NCBI RefSeq assembly: GCF_000499845.2
Contig: NC_023754.2
Span: 25,082,611-25,146,610, forward strand
Direction: 5' to 3'
Length of the DNA: 64,000 nt
Source: Phaseolus vulgaris
Lineage: Eukaryota; Streptophyta; Magnoliopsida; Fabales; Fabaceae
Shown one piece after another: positions 10,469 through 24,600 of the stretch. A model generated the notes under the pieces. The model worked only from the letters and a program-made list of their open reading frames with translations. It ran no database searches and was not told the origin of the DNA. A program made the position numbers and the translations under genes. Position 1 is the first letter of the stretch; every line of letters starts with the position of its first letter.

Positions 10469-12666
10469 TATTTTAATTATATTATTTTTACTTTAAAGCT
10501 ATTTTATATGTTATTATAATTTAAAGATATATTATTCAAAATATATTTGTGTATCTCTGAGTTTTATTTTTCATCTGATAACTTCGTCTAAGGTAGAGAT
10601 AGGATTTGTGAAAAATTATATTATGTGTCTATATTTATAAGAATATTTTTATTTTTAATAAGTCTCCTTTGTATATGAATGGTATATTAATTTTTTTCTA
10701 AAATGCGCATATTTTTAATAAACAAAATTAATAAAGATTTTAAATGAATGACATTAAATTCCATTTATATCAAAACTTCACTTAAGTAGTCTGGATACGG
10801 ATAAATTTAAAATCGCAATTAAATTACCGAGGAATTTATTGTTTTAATTAAGTTAATTATTTTTCCGAAACAAATGAATTAGTTAGAAGAATCTTATAAA
10901 TAAAAATGAAAATATTTTTAATGTTTTAAATATTTTTTTCTTTTTTAATAATATTTTTTAAAAAATATAACATAAAGTGTTAAAAAATCTTAAAAATAAT
11001 GGTCTTAGCCTTCTTTATTGATTATAAATGTATGGATGCTAAAGCAGAAAGACGTGCATAAGATAGTGTGTGAATAAGGGGAAATAAATGCAAAATAAAA
11101 TAGAAACGAGAACGTGACAAAATGTCGAAACTCTGAAGAGAAACAAAAACCTCTCTTTAAGCTGGAGAAGCAACAAAAAAAGGGAGATTCTAGAGTCGTG
11201 ACGATGCCATTTAAGTATCATTTTTTATATTCACACATGATCAGAAAACGATAGCTTAACGAGTGGCTCACTTTCAATTTTCTCTTGGCAAATTCAAAGC
11301 CTCAAAGCAAGTGCCTAACCCAAATGGGCCCTGGCCCATTTGACATGACCGCTAAAACCTGCTACGGTATCACACGTCTCTTATATCTCATCGTCCTTCT
11401 CTAAACTTACAACAAAATTAAATAATTATATCATATACTTCATCTATACTGCACAAGATAATTAATGAAAATATTAATGTATTTGAAGAATTTTTTTATA
11501 ATACAAGTATCGTTTCACTCTCTCTCACTCACTCGATCATATCCCCTTTAATTTAATTTTATAAATAAACAAATTTAATATTTAATACAGTATTTTCATT
11601 TTTTGCAATTTATCCGTAAAAGCATGTTAAAGCTGTATTAAATCTATAGGGATAGTAATTTCAATATAATTTCAGTTATTTGGAATGAAGGAGTTCACAT
11701 CTTTAGCTGTTTTATTTCATTTGTTTTTTACTACAGATATTTTTCAATTAATAACTACAGGCTAACTCCTTTTTGTACCAATTAGGGAGAATATAACATG
11801 TCTAATATAATTAACATATTCAGGAGATTTTATTATTATCAACTATTATTATCAACTATTTCAGGTTATTTTAACTTTTAAGTAAGAGTGATAAACAAAT
11901 ATGTATTTTATATATTAATATTTTAAAGACGAAAAAAAAATTAAATCTTACTTTGTAAAATTATAAAAGCATTTTTTAAAAAAATTGTAAAGAGTAACGA
12001 TGCTGTAAAAAAAACTTATGTAACAAATATATTAAAACTGTATAATTTTAGGTCCTACATAATTAATTTGTTTATAGTTAATTTGTTTTTCTCATTTTAT
12101 ATCTTTATTTATAAATGCTTAATCTTCATAACAATGTATCCCTCTGAATTTATTATTTTGACCTTTATGATTAAATTAAACTTTAATATTTTTGATAAAA
12201 TAGCAACATTTTAAATGAATTTTATGTACAATATAAATTACTGTTATTAATCTAACTATAATCTATAAATTTAAAAATATTCATTTAGTATAAAATTGAA
12301 TGACTAAAGTTCTTCGTATTAAAAATATTTATAATGTATTTAAATGGGGACACGATATTATATTTGTTGGATTGCGTATTATTTTGAAAAATATTATGCT
12401 GCATTTTATTAAAATATTTTATTTATTTTTCTTTAATATAAAAGTTTTATAAGACATTATTTAATAATGTGATCTTTATAATTTAATTTAAAAATATTTA
12501 TTATTTTGAAATATTTATCTAAAATAAAAACTAATTTGAATATAAAAAAGTAATTTGTAACATAATAATAAGTTGAAGGACAATAATGTCTTCTGGAGAA
12601 GAAAATCTTTTCATTTTACAGCTTTGTCAACCTTAGAACAATCAATTCTGAAGTCTCACTTGTCCT

Positions 12667-12673
12667 TATAAAT
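12667..12673 (+). promoter_or_regulatory. Candidate TATA box of the fibrillin gene
   Basis: TATAAAT lies 47 bp upstream of the start codon at 12720 and implies a very short leader of about 20 nt. It is the only good TATA match close to the gene. Confidence 0.5.
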
Positions 12674-12719
12674 CCCACCGCTTGGCTTTTCTGCTCTATT
12701 GTGTTCTCTTTTCTCAACA

Positions 12720-14493
12720 ATGGCGTCTCTATCGCACCTCAACAAAGTCCTATGCGTTCCCCTTCTCAACTCTTCAGCTTCTGTTTCGCCACCACGCTCG
12801 CTTGGGATTTGGACCAAGCCCGTCGGAAGGCCGAGGATGGCCGCCGAATTCGCGACTTCAGCGTGGCGTGTCCGAGCGGTGACGAGCGATGACGAATGGG
12901 GCACGGAGAAGGAGGAGGTGTATGGCGGTGGCGTGGCGGTGGAGGAGAAAGTGGCTGAGCCGGAGACAGAGAGGCTGAAGAAGGCTTTGGTGGGTTCTTT
13001 CTACGGCACGAATCGTGGACTGAAGGCAACGAGCGAAACGAGAGCGGAGATCGTGGAACTGATCACTCAGCTTGAGGCCAAGAACCCTACCCCTGCTCCA
13101 ACAGACGCCTTGACTCTCCTCAACGGAAAATGGATTCTTGCGTAAGCCATCTTCTTTAACCAATTGCGCTAAACCCTAACCCAACTTCATATATAATATA
13201 TAGACCCATGCAAAAGCCTTAAGCCTTCTTAATACATCTTTTTATTTTTTTCATTTCATAATTACCTTGGGATTGAATGCAACGGACTGGGTTTTCGTTA
13301 CCTACTCCGGTTTTTTAGTCTAATTTTGTCTTCCCAATCTGTGTGTCCCGCCTTTTGTTCAATTGGATATTTTGTTGTCACAATATATTTTAAGGCTTTT
13401 ATTCTTTTATATGGCTGAAAACACCTTCATTTATCTTATTGAATGCTCTTACAAATCGAAGTTAATATATCTGTTGTGTCGCTTGCTATCAATCTTCCAC
13501 TAGCAACATGTTTTATGTTCCTAATAATATAATAATTTTTATGTCTATGTCCCTGCAAATTATGGTAATTCTCTGTTTTTCTAATGATTTCTGCCTTTTA
13601 GTCCATGTTTTAAGTGAGAGGTTTGTTGTTTTTAGTGTTTGCTGTCATGGTGGGTGCTAAAACAAGTGATGAAAAATACTGTAGGAATAAAAAATAATTG
13701 TAAGGGACGAAAAATATATTTGAAGTTTTTTAGTTTTCTTTTGTGGGTTGTGTTCTTTCCCGAATGTGTGTAGATGGAAGGTAGTGATTGTGAACTCTGA
13801 ACTGGAACTTACCAACTCATGGGTGGACTTGTGTTTTCGCAGGTATACATCCTTTGCAGGTTTATTTCCGCTGTTGTCTAGTGGAACACTTCCATTGGTC
13901 AAGGTAGAGGAAATATCCCAGACTATTGACTCGGAAAATTTCACTGTCCAAAACTCTGTTCAGTTCGCTGGTCCTCTGGCCTCCACCTCAATCATTACAA
14001 ATGCCAAATTCGATGTCCGAAGTCCAAAACGTGTTCAGGTTTGTGTAGTAAATTGAATCTTGACACTCATGGTTTACTTTAGTATCTTGATTTTGATGAT
14101 CTTTTCTTGCATTGTACTAGTTTAACATGTTGATTTAGCTTCACAAGTGACGTTTTTCTCATGTTGCATATTGTTTAGATCAAGTTTGAGGAAGGCATCA
14201 TTGGCACACCTCAGCTTACAGACTCGTTAGAGATACCAGAAAATGTGGAGTTTCTGGGTCAAAAGATTGATCTTACACCTTTCAAAGGCATCTTCACCTC
14301 TATTCAAGACACAGCCTCATCGGTCGTGAAAACAATCTCAAGCCGGCCTCCCTTGAAGATCCCAATTTCCAACAGCAATGCTCAGTCCTGGTTACTCACT
14401 ACATACCTTGACCAAGAATTGCGTATCTCAAGGGGTGATGGTGGCAGTGTGTTTGTTCTCATCAAAGAAGGAAGCTCTCTTCTAACAACTTAA
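12720..14493 (+). CDS. Plastid-lipid-associated protein / fibrillin, chloroplastic (FBN1-type)
   Basis: Three exons, 12720-13141, 13843-14038 and 14179-14493, join in frame to 310 aa with GT-AG introns. The first ~60 residues are Ser/Arg-rich and lack acidic residues, as expected for a chloroplast transit peptide. The PAP_fibrillin domain follows, with family blocks [79 protein letters not shown] and a C-terminal [17 protein letters not shown]. Fibrillins coat plastoglobules and thylakoid margins, bind lipids and carotenoids, and take part in stress and photoprotection responses. An in-frame ATG at 12699 would add seven residues; MASLSHL (12720) is preferred because family proteins begin with this kind of start and the candidate TATA box is close. 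Intron 1 carries a telo-box-like AAACCCTAACCC near 13171. Confidence 0.97.
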
Positions 14494-15063
14494 ACAGAAC
14501 AAACTACTTTATTTCGGAGTCAATATCCTGTTTATGTTTATAAATAAGTAAAGGGTCTGAACTATATATATGTATACAATGATTCTGAAGATACATGTGT
14601 AGAACAGAGTTAATGCCGTGATGTGAACTATTGTTTGTTAATGGTAATAAACTTTCTGCTTAACCCATTTCTTGTGCTACGGACTCTTCTTTAGTTCCAT
14701 CACCCTCCTATCCCCTCTTTTCCGGCGGTTTCATCATTCACCTCCTCTTTTACAGCTCCGCTATTCAATACCGTGTACTCTTCCCTCTTCCCTCTTCCCT
14801 CTTCCTTGCGCTTGTGATTGAAACTTTATTCTTCCTTTTTGCTACCATCTACTTACATTACATCCCTCTATTCATGTTCTTCACCTTTCTCAACCCTCCC
14901 ATTATCATAAAAAACAGTAATAGTAAATTAACTACATGGTCCTTCAGACTTCAAATACAGTTGTAGGTCGTGTCAGAAAAAAAAAATTAAATCAAGCCTA
15001 TCAGACTGAAGACTGGCCAGTTTTTTAACACAAAGGAAATTTTTCTATGGAACTTGCAAGCTG

Positions 15064-15136
15064 AAAGTTAAATTGTGTGCTTATTGCTGGAATTTTTACT
15101 TTAAAAGTTAAATTGTGTGCTTATTGCTGGAATTTT
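15064..15136. repeat. 33-bp direct tandem duplication
   Basis: A 33-bp segment beginning AAAGTTAAATTGTGTGCTTA occurs at 15064-15096 and again, identical, at 15104-15136, offset by 40 bp. The perfect identity implies a recent duplication. Confidence 0.9.
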
Positions 15137-15303
15137 GATGGTGTAATTTGCTTTGTTATTATGATGTGAGTAATTTCTTTTTATTATGTATATAGATAAG
15201 TCCTAGTGGTAGGGACTGATTTTATTCAGAAAAATCGTTTCGAACTTCGAACTAGCATGAATTCATATCTATGACATACTCGTCTCGAGACGGACGATGG
15301 ACG

Positions 15304-15367
15304 ATTTTGATTATTATTTTAAAGTCATGGAGACGGACATTTTGATTATTATTTTAAAGTCATGGAG
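15304..15367. repeat. 29-bp direct tandem duplication
   Basis: A 29-bp segment beginning ATTTTGATTATTATTTTAAA occurs at 15304-15332 and 15339-15367, offset by 35 bp and separated by ACGGAC. The motif GACGGAC also occurs just upstream at 15289. Confidence 0.9.
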
Positions 15368-16189
15368 CACCATCATGACTTTGTTAAACTTAGAAATTCA
15401 TCGAAGATTTTTTGTTTATCAATTTCTTTTGGTTTGGTTTAAGACTATGTGTTTGTCGACTGTGAACAATTCTCAAATTAATAGCCACAATTTAGTTTGA
15501 GATGAGACTTGGGTTATTTGCATGTTAACAAAGTGGTGAAGGTGTTATCATTTATTGGTTCAGGGTATCATTTTTGCATAATTTATTTCATGTTATTTAC
15601 AATTCGATAAGTTACATTTTTTAAACTTATCATTCCACACCTTAATTTTTTACAATTTTACATTCATAAATTCCTTAAATTTGTTTTATCACATTTTTTT
15701 AAAAATTTACATACATTGTTTGTAATTAATATCTTTCAAATTAAGTAATTTTGCTTAACCTTCCTTAGCTTTAGACAAATACTTCAAAAAAATTTACTAA
15801 TTAATACTATTCTTTTTCTTAATTTTAAATTTCTTGTAAAGGAAACAGAGATAAAATTGTTAAATTTTATTTGTATATTTTTAATATGACAACGAAATTC
15901 TTTTATTCCTAAATATAAAATTTAATTCTTATAATAATAGATTAAATATTAAAATTGGGTTAAACTGATTGAATCTCAAATTTGTTTTTATATAAGTTCA
16001 AAACTATATAATATTTCTAATATAAATAAAACAACGTATTTGTTTTTTATTTTGGCTAAAATGTATTGGTTTATATTCTGACGAAAAACACATTTACTAA
16101 AATGTGAATGTGAAGGCATTGTTGTATGCATCTTGTTATTTTGTTATTGGTTAGTTTATTTTTAATACATTTATATTTTTTTATGCACT

Positions 16190-16910
16190 TCCATAGTTAT
16201 GGAAAAAGTTTAAATTATTTTTAGATTGAAAAAAGTTTAAATTACTTATAAGTTGAAAATATTTAAGATTATATAATTCAAAATTTATTCTAGATTATTC
16301 AATTAAGAATACATAATCCAAAAACATATTATAGATCTAAATTATATTTTGAGATTCAACAGTGTGTTCTAAATTATATAATTTGAGAACATGCGGATTG
16401 TAGATCTAAAACATGTTTCTAGTAATATAATTCAAAAATCACTATGGGTAAATTTTGAATGTATTTTGGATTCAAAAATCTATTTTATATTATTTAATTC
16501 ATAATATATTTTAAAATCTAAAACATGACATTTTAAACTTTTCCAACATCTCACGAAGGTACAAGAAGAAAACACAGGGTGCAAAACGTAATTATCATTC
16601 TGTTGAAATGTCAACTCAAATTCTTTTCTGGGCCAACCTGTTTTTGAAGACTATTGCATTATGCACCTCCGCGGTTTGAAGCTACACTACACTGCCATAG
16701 GGTGGTGAAATGTCAAAAAATTCCCAATTCAGATTTATAAAACAATTCTATTTTGAAATGGGTATCCGAAAAAGTTTTGAATCATAATCTATAACCTATT
16801 TTGAAGTTGTGTATATTTGAGAATACACCATTCTGAAATGTATTTTCAGATTTGAAAATGCATTCGATAATGTGTATTTCGGAATATATTAATACATTTC
16901 TATAATGTAT
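16190..16910. repeat. Degenerate short-motif repeat zone
   Basis: Scattered variants of motifs such as TCTAAATTATATAATT, TTCAAAAT and GATCTAAA recur, with loose inverted relationships. The zone resembles the AT-rich body of a decayed transposon or a foldback satellite. No ends or target duplication could be defined. Confidence 0.35.
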
Positions 16911-17354
16911 CAAAATAATAAATTAAATTTTATACTTTTTATTTTCTAATTAATTAGTTTTTAAATTATTATTTTCTAAATAATTAATTTTTAAACAATA
17001 TTGGATTTTAAATAATTATCTGAATATAATTAGATTTTAATTTTTTTTAATTTTTTTTTCAATATATTTACCTCTTAAAAAAATATTTTTTAAATACATA
17101 TTTTTCTACAATTTTATTCAAAATGTATTTTAAGATAATATTTTTTATTTAAAAAAAAATTAAATCAAAATTAAATTCAAAACTGTTATAATAAATTATA
17201 TTATTTAAATAATTATTTAAAAAATATAATATTTAGATTAATATATGTCACGTTACTAAATAAAATAAATATTTTAAATATGTTAAGAAGTGGATTTTAA
17301 GACTACAAATTTATAGGTAGTCCAGATAATACAATAGACTTCTAAATTATTGTA

Positions 17355-17460
17355 ATATCATATTAAGAATGAAATTTAAGTTTAATCCAACCTTATAAAA
17401 TTAACTTATAAAATATGATTTACATTTTTTATATAATATAAAATTTTTTTATCTTTAATT
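17355..17460. repeat. Diverged copy of the 44-47 kb dispersed repeat
   Basis: The order ATATCATATTAAGAATGAAA, TTTAAGTTTAATCC, AACCTTATAAAATTAACTTATAAAATATGATTTAC parallels the repeat at 44472-44608 (ATACCATATTAAAAAATGAA, CTTAAACTTAACTC, ATCTTATAAAACCAACTCA). It is an old, AT-drifted copy. Confidence 0.45.
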
Positions 17461-19414
17461 AATAATTAATAGTTGGCGTGAAATATGTAACATATCAATA
17501 TGTAAAAAAAATAACTTGAATAAATTTTTTTAAAAAAATTGTGTATGCTTTAAACTTTGAATTCAATGTTTTAGTTTATATAATATTTATAAGTAGTTTA
17601 ATAATAGTGGTTTGCTCAATCAAACAAACTCTTATAGATATTAAATGAGGTTTTTATCACTAATTCATTAAAGAAACAACTTGCTTTTGCTTTGAGTTTT
17701 TCTCAAAGTCCTTAGTTGTTGAGAACGATGAAACCCTTACCCAGGAGCATACAAGAGTTTTCACTCAGTTTCCAAGAGTGAAAGGACACCAGTATTTAAA
17801 AAGTTAATGCTCGGTTTTTAATTGTGTAAAACTCCTCTTACTATTAGTATTTACAAGAATGAAGGTTTTGGAGTAAAATAAAATGGACGAAGGAAACAAA
17901 CTTTGAAAGAATAAGTATTACAACTCAGAAAATTGGTTAGTAATTGAAGTTGGAAAATTGTAATCTATAAGGAAAAGAAAAAGGGGTGGAAATATGTCAC
18001 TTCAGCAGAGCAGTTGTATGTTATTTGTACGCATATATATACTCAGGTCATGGCCACATTCATGATAATGTTGGCTTGTGTACCAGAAATGATTTTTAGA
18101 GTTAATTGTAACGACTATCTGGCATCTATCTCTGCATCAGAAATAATCTTTTGGATTTAATTTCTATCAACTATACTATCGGCTACGCAAAGTTTATGAA
18201 TAAATATTGATGAAAGTAACCAAAATTAGGAACAAGTAGGTCCAAAGATTTATAGCAAATAGCAGTTCTACACTCCACTTATTACTGTAGAAGTTATTGG
18301 TCAGTTTCAGCACCCCATCTTCAAACTTCTACATTGAAATATCAAATCAAATTAATTGAGTACAGGGAGGAGGTTGCAAACAAGATTAACTATTTATTTC
18401 AGTTGTTTATTCTGTTATGACTGTACCTTTGCTCTTTTTTTAGTCCATGATTCTAAGTTACGTGTGTGGAAATATGAACATCTCCACTTTACAATTAAAA
18501 TTAATTTATAAAATGAAAGTGAGGATAATTCCACTTTACAATACAAGTTGGTTTAAATTGATTTTATAGAAACAAATATGATTTAAATTTATTTTTTAGT
18601 ATACATTAGATATTATCTTAATAATATTTGTTAAATCTAATTGAACAACCCATTAATACAAGATGTAATTTTGATTGTCCAGTACATCTGAGGTGAGTGT
18701 CGGACAGTTTTCAGGTCTGGCAGCACCCTGGTCGGGTTGTGAAGGCTATGACTTGGTCTGGGTCGTTATATCTGGATGAGTTAGTTCAATTTTTAAATTT
18801 CTTTCATATTTGGTTGGTGGAGTCAGAAAAACCTCTTTGTGCCTTCTCTTATTTAGTAAAATGTTACTTTCACATTAGTTGATATAATATAATTTCAAAA
18901 TTAATCTATTTTTTTTTCATTTATTTTAATGCTTGGTGTCGATTAAGGATTGGTGGAAAACTGTGATTTAGTGGAGATAGAAGGTCATGGATGGCCGCAT
19001 CCGTAACCACTTAGACAATTAACTGTAGCTTCTATAATCAAGAGATAATGTTCTGTATTTAATCCTGGTTTTAGATTTTTGGGTTTAAAGATTTAGAAAT
19101 TAAAACATTATAATCACTATAAGAAAGTAATTTATTTTGAGACGACAAATATTTATAAACTAATCTACCAACCGTTTTATAAAGTGAAAATTACCCGTCT
19201 TCAAATGATATTCTACTGTCATTGACTAAGTTTTTTAATTAACTATTAATTCAGTCTGTAAAGTTAGACAAGTAATTTTTAATATAGGTTTTAATTTATT
19301 CTCTAATTATTTTACTTACTAATTCTTTCAAGCAATGGATAATTAATTTATATATATATTTTATTACACCGTATTTTTTTTTATCGAGGATGAGTTCTCC
19401 TTTTTTAAAATGTA

Positions 19415-20190
19415 TGTTGTTCTAGATAAGAGTATTTACAATCTTAAACTTAAAACATTTAGTTGAGGTCGGTTAAGCTTTGAGATGGTCATCGAATCAT
19501 ATCTTTGTAAGCTTCGTGAATTGACTTCAAGGAAATGAAGGGACTCTACCGGTAAATGATACTTCCACGCTCAAGTCAGTAAAAACATAATTAGTGTATA
19601 TAGTGTAAAATATTAGTTGAAAGTACTCACAGTGTATTGTTGTTCTGAGTTATTCCCCCTGTCTGAGCTCTTGTTGTATCCTATCTGTTGTATGAATCGT
19701 TCTTTATCAGATCATATTCTTTTCCTTATATAGGATAGTGTTCTCCCCCCTTTTCCTTGTATTTGGTATTGTTTTGAGTTATATTCCCAAATTAATTACA
19801 ATCCTGCATACACATGTCAATCTCCATAATTAACGTCTTCCCTCTTTATAAGAAATAAATGAGATATTTTTCATTAACTTCAGATATCGACATTAAGATC
19901 ATTTCACCACATGATCGAGCTCGGTCCATGGTCTCATAACTCCCTAGCCTCGTCATAAGTCAATGAGACTAATAAGTTCGTAACCATTAAATTCATAGAT
20001 CGGTATCAAATAAGCTATTATGGTATTCAGTATATGACCTCACAACCTCCAACCTCATACATAAGTCAATGAGACTAATAAGTTTATAATTATTTTGACG
20101 ATTTTCATCCATAAACTATGATATATTATGAGTCCTTTTATTTAAATATTGGTATTACCCGTATAATCACAGTATTTTCATCAACTATGT
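19415..20190. repeat. Dispersed repeat, LTR-like, related to 8028-8350
   Basis: Starting TGTTCTAGATAAGAG, this stretch repeats in order the blocks seen at 8028-8350: CTTAAACTTAAAACATTTAG, CACGCTCAAGTCAGTAAAA, and CTTATATAGGATAGTGTTCTC. It is longer than the first copy and includes a 25-bp internal direct repeat, CATAAGTCAATGAGACTAAT..., at 19954-19978 and 20060-20084. No coding sequence is present. It is probably a solo LTR or a non-autonomous element of unknown class. Confidence 0.5.
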
Positions 20191-20756
20191 TAGTATAACG
20201 TCATTGTTATCATGTAAATACAGTGTTATTTCATGAATAGAAAAAATTGATAAAAGTGGCGGAAAGGGTAAGGTTAGACTCACACTCATAATTTTGGTTC
20301 AAGTAAATGTGGTAGAAGAGAAGGACACATGAGACTGACTGAGATTTGCTTTTGAAGGATCTGGTACACATCAGTTGCAGAGGCAGAGCTAAATAATAAA
20401 GATACATTTCGGAACCTGGATTAAGAGATCACAGAAAGAAACTACAGATTTTTTATTTCGAAAGAGGGTTAATTTTTCATAAATATTATTGAAATGGGTT
20501 GAATTTAAAAAAAAAATACTTATATAAAAAAGTGATTCTAGTATGACACTTTTAGTTTTATAAAAAAAAAGTGTCGAAGATGAAATCGTTTTAGGCACAC
20601 AACCAAAACTAAAAAGTTGAAGGCTGAGAATTGTTGACGAAGGATATATGTATTGTGATAATACACAATAACAATAATTCTTTGGAACGAAGGAACAATA
20701 TTATGTTCATAACTAATTAGTTGGTGCTCATTTATTATACATCATCCCCAAATTAG

Positions 20757-20760
<4 letters not shown>

Positions 20761-20787
<27 letters not shown>
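20761..20787. repeat. (AT)n microsatellite
   Basis: A 27-bp uninterrupted AT run in intergenic DNA. Confidence 0.9.
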
Positions 20788-21469
20788 CTTATTATACATC
20801 CTTTCAAAATGTAACACTACTTTACTTCAGTTGTTTTTAAATTAAATAGAAGTGTAAACTTTTTATACAAAATTTGTAGGTATTATTTTATTATTTATAT
20901 TAAAACCAATACATACGATTTTATATGAAAATATTATTTTTGAAATTTAAAAATTGTTATGTATATAATTATTAAAAAAATAAGATGAATAGATAATTTT
21001 ATAAAAATTATAATAAAAATAATATATTTTAAAAATATATAAATTATTATAAAAATTGTTATTAGGAATGACTAAAAAATTAGGTTATTAGTTTTACGTA
21101 GTTATATATTTATATTTGTTTGATTATTTTGTGTAATAATGTGGAAAAATAAAACTATAAGTTGATAGTGTAAAATAAAAAGATAGACAAATTAATATAT
21201 TTTTTTTTGTTATTTGTTGAGTTATTTTAAGAAATTTTCAATGTTTGTTTTATTGATTTTCAATTCTGTCTTATTAATTTTAATTTGGTATTTGTGAAAA
21301 ATTACCATTCTTTAAAAAAACGAAACAACTACCATCTCGAATTGGAGAAATACAATGTGTCTGACAGTTTTATCTAACCTAATAGATGAGGTTAAAAATA
21401 ATGTTATATAATTTCATAGAAGTTACTTCGTATATAATTTCTTGAAAAGGTCCCTCAAAGAGTGAAGAG

Positions 21470-21660
21470 AGTATATTAATTGTCATTGGCCTCGATTCTT
21501 AGGTCTAAGGACAGTATCGCTAGGGTCAATCACTGCATTTGAGATGTTGTCTGCTTTAGAGATTGGTACTCCGTCACAGTTTTATTCTTAAAAGACGTCT
21601 CGGTGAGTTGAGTGAGGAGGGAATATATAAACTACCTCACTCTTGAGTGACATGAAACTA
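21470..21660. repeat. Possible dispersed-repeat fragment
   Basis: A block of balanced composition (GGACAGTATCGCTAGGGTCA ... AGGGAATATATAAACTACC) stands out from its AT-rich flanks and has no protein-like frame. Its composition suggests part of a transposon-derived repeat, but no second copy is present in the window to prove it. Confidence 0.25.
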
Positions 21661-24600
21661 TATTAACATATAACAACATTATATAAATCCTCTATCATGT
21701 TCTCTCATATTATCTATTTTAACTATTAGGTCAGTATAGTATAGTGTTTAGATAATCGTTGTTTACATATGGAATCTTAATTTTATTGTTTTATTTTCTT
21801 GATAAACGCACGCTATATGCTTTATCGCAATGTGCTTGATGAATGTGAATACAAACATGTCCTTACAGATTTTGGGTGGAAGAAATTTAGACTTAAAATG
21901 TACATAGGATGATGACTTAAATGAACGTTTGAGTTTTAGTTTGAAGAATTTAAAAGTATTTTTATTCTCTGATTTTTCTTTCTTTCTTTTAGCTTATGCG
22001 TTGGAATTTATAATATTGAGCTAACTATAATTTGTTAAAATGTTATGTATATACTAACAAATACTATAAGCATTACATTTTTTTCAATAGAAAAAATACG
22101 TAAGAAAATTGCCTTTTATTAAGATTACTCATAAGTATGATTTATTAACATATTTCTTTTCTCTTATTTAACTTATAGTGGTTCTAAGGAATGGTTACGA
22201 AAAATTCTTTCTTAACTTATATGCATCCATCCATATTAATTATCCATCCATGTTAATTATGAAAAATCGATTTTAAACTTTTTAAGAAAATTTAAATAAT
22301 CTTAAATGAAAGTAATTTTTTGAAAAAAATAATATGAGTTCCCACTCTCGCATTCTATATTTTCGTTTTAGCCACAACACGTTCATGTTTCTCCAACCAC
22401 AATAATTGAGAAACCAGTTCCATAATTTGAATGTGTCTGAAAGAGTTGGTGAACATATTAGTTGTATTGGATGTTACTCAATACGAATATAACTTTTTTT
22501 AGCACCATATTTAGAAGGATTTGTTGAAATTAAATAAAAGTATAGAAATGTAGAAGGAAGGTTGGAATTGCAAAGAGAATTTCATTATCTTGTTTTGGTT
22601 TCCTAATTTAACTAGAATTCCAGTTAATATAAATAAGAATTATAGTATTTTATTACCATATAGACACACATATAAAACACATGTCAGTTAACGTTTTATT
22701 CATTTTTATCTTTTTATTCCTTCAATACCTAAAACTCTATAGTTCCGATAGTAACTTTGTGTGGATGGATAAATTACTTACGAAAATATATTCATGGTTT
22801 GCAGAAGTCGCATATCATATTAGTTTCTTATGTTAGTTGTTATCCATCCAAGGGTGTGTGGAAATGAATCTGAATGAAATAATTAATGAACTTGAAGGAA
22901 GAAATATATAACTACATTTATGACATCTTAAAAAGTTGGCTTGGTAGTAAGAAAGAAATGAATGGAAGGAAATATGGAACAAATAGTGGGTTTAAATTTT
23001 CTTCTAACACTACAAAGTCTTAAAAATTAAATCAATTAAAATTTACTTGAGTTCACTTTTTTTTTTACACAAAAACAAACATTAACTTTATATGTTACTT
23101 TAAATAATTTTTGATTAGGGATGTCAAAACAGATTGTGTAGATTGAAAATAATAACTATTTTATATGACGGATCACGGGTTGGCGGAGTTAACCATCAGT
23201 TTTATTTTTTTAGATTTATTTATTTAGTTATAATGACTTATATATTTTTTTTGGAAAAATAAGAATCCAAAAATGAATAATAAAATTAAATTAAATTTTA
23301 ATATTATAATGAAATAATATTTAATACTTAACAAAATAAAGTAAGTATTAACAATATTTCAATAAATCATAATGATGTATAAAAAATTAATGTAAATACA
23401 ATTTTATATAAAACATTGACCATCACAATTTTTATTCTAAAAAGTATGTGATTCTTTTTAAAAGCACAAAAAAATATATAAAAAGACGAACAAACGGATT
23501 GAGAGATTGAGAGGTTCAAAAAGTTAATTCACATGACAAATCTAATTAGATACAAATTTAAAAACTATTTATCAATAATAAAAATTAATTTAAATATCAA
23601 TAAATTTTTTAATTTTTAAAATAATATTTAATTTAATAAATACTAATTAATTATTCATTATATCTAAAATTAATTTATATTTAATGATTTTGCGAGAAGA
23701 AACGTTTCCTTTCCCATGTAAAATATGAAGTAGATATATTAATCTGACAATATAAAACTATTATATATTATTATTTAATTATAATTTACTATGTATGGCA
23801 AGTGTTAGCTTTTATAATAGTTATGTTAAAAATGATATAAATAGCAATTTCAAATTGATTGACTGTATAATTATTATGTTTTACTTTAACAAATTACAAC
23901 TATTAAACTCTAAAATATATTATAAAAATTATTAAAAAGCCAAGTAGAATTTAAATATGACTGCGAGATTAGAAATTTAAGTAGAATGAATGGTAGCAGG
24001 GTGAAGAGTGGTTGGGACATCCTTTGGGTAACCTTTAGTTGAATAGATTTTTTTTTTATTTGTTTTTTTTTTGAATTGGGGTAAAAATGAAAAAAAAAAT
24101 TGAGATTGTTTAGATTCACATGGGAGAAAAAAATTATATTATCTAATTAATTTAACTATTAAAATATATTTAGTTAAACTTTAATAAAGATGAGTATGAA
24201 TAAAAATTGAAAGATGATTAATTATAATTAATTATTTTTACAAAATAAAAATACTAAAATTTATTTAAAAAAAAATAGTTTAAGTAATTTATTGTAAATA
24301 GTGTATATTTTTTTTACATACCAATTTTAAAAAAATAAAATATTATAAATTAATTAATTAATTTACTTACTATTATAATAATTTTATTTTAATTACTTAT
24401 TATATAAATAAATAATTATTATATTTTATTTAGACGTTGTTCAATTACATTTTTCGTTTTATTTATGCTATAGGATAAAATTTTAATTATGTTTGTTTTA
24501 ACATAATTGATTATGGGTAACTTCGTAAATCAACCCAAAAATTTATATGTATACATTTTTCTATTTTTTTTCTTGATTTATTTTCTTTTTATGTCTTTCT

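Larger units (their letters stand above)
5898..12660. other. Long AT-rich intergenic region
   Basis: No protein gene is recognisable across these 6.8 kb. The region holds two related dispersed-repeat fragments (around 7340-7450 and 8028-8350), a TAA microsatellite (9861-9895) and an 8-bp tandem array (10433-10468). Two patches are less AT-rich, around 9000-9500 and 11040-11400. Neither has a protein-like open frame. Confidence 0.5.

Noticed and set aside
12656..13163. Several alternative frames over fibrillin exon 1
   Set aside because: Only the frame starting at 12720 joins exons 2 and 3 and matches the fibrillin family; the rest are shadows.
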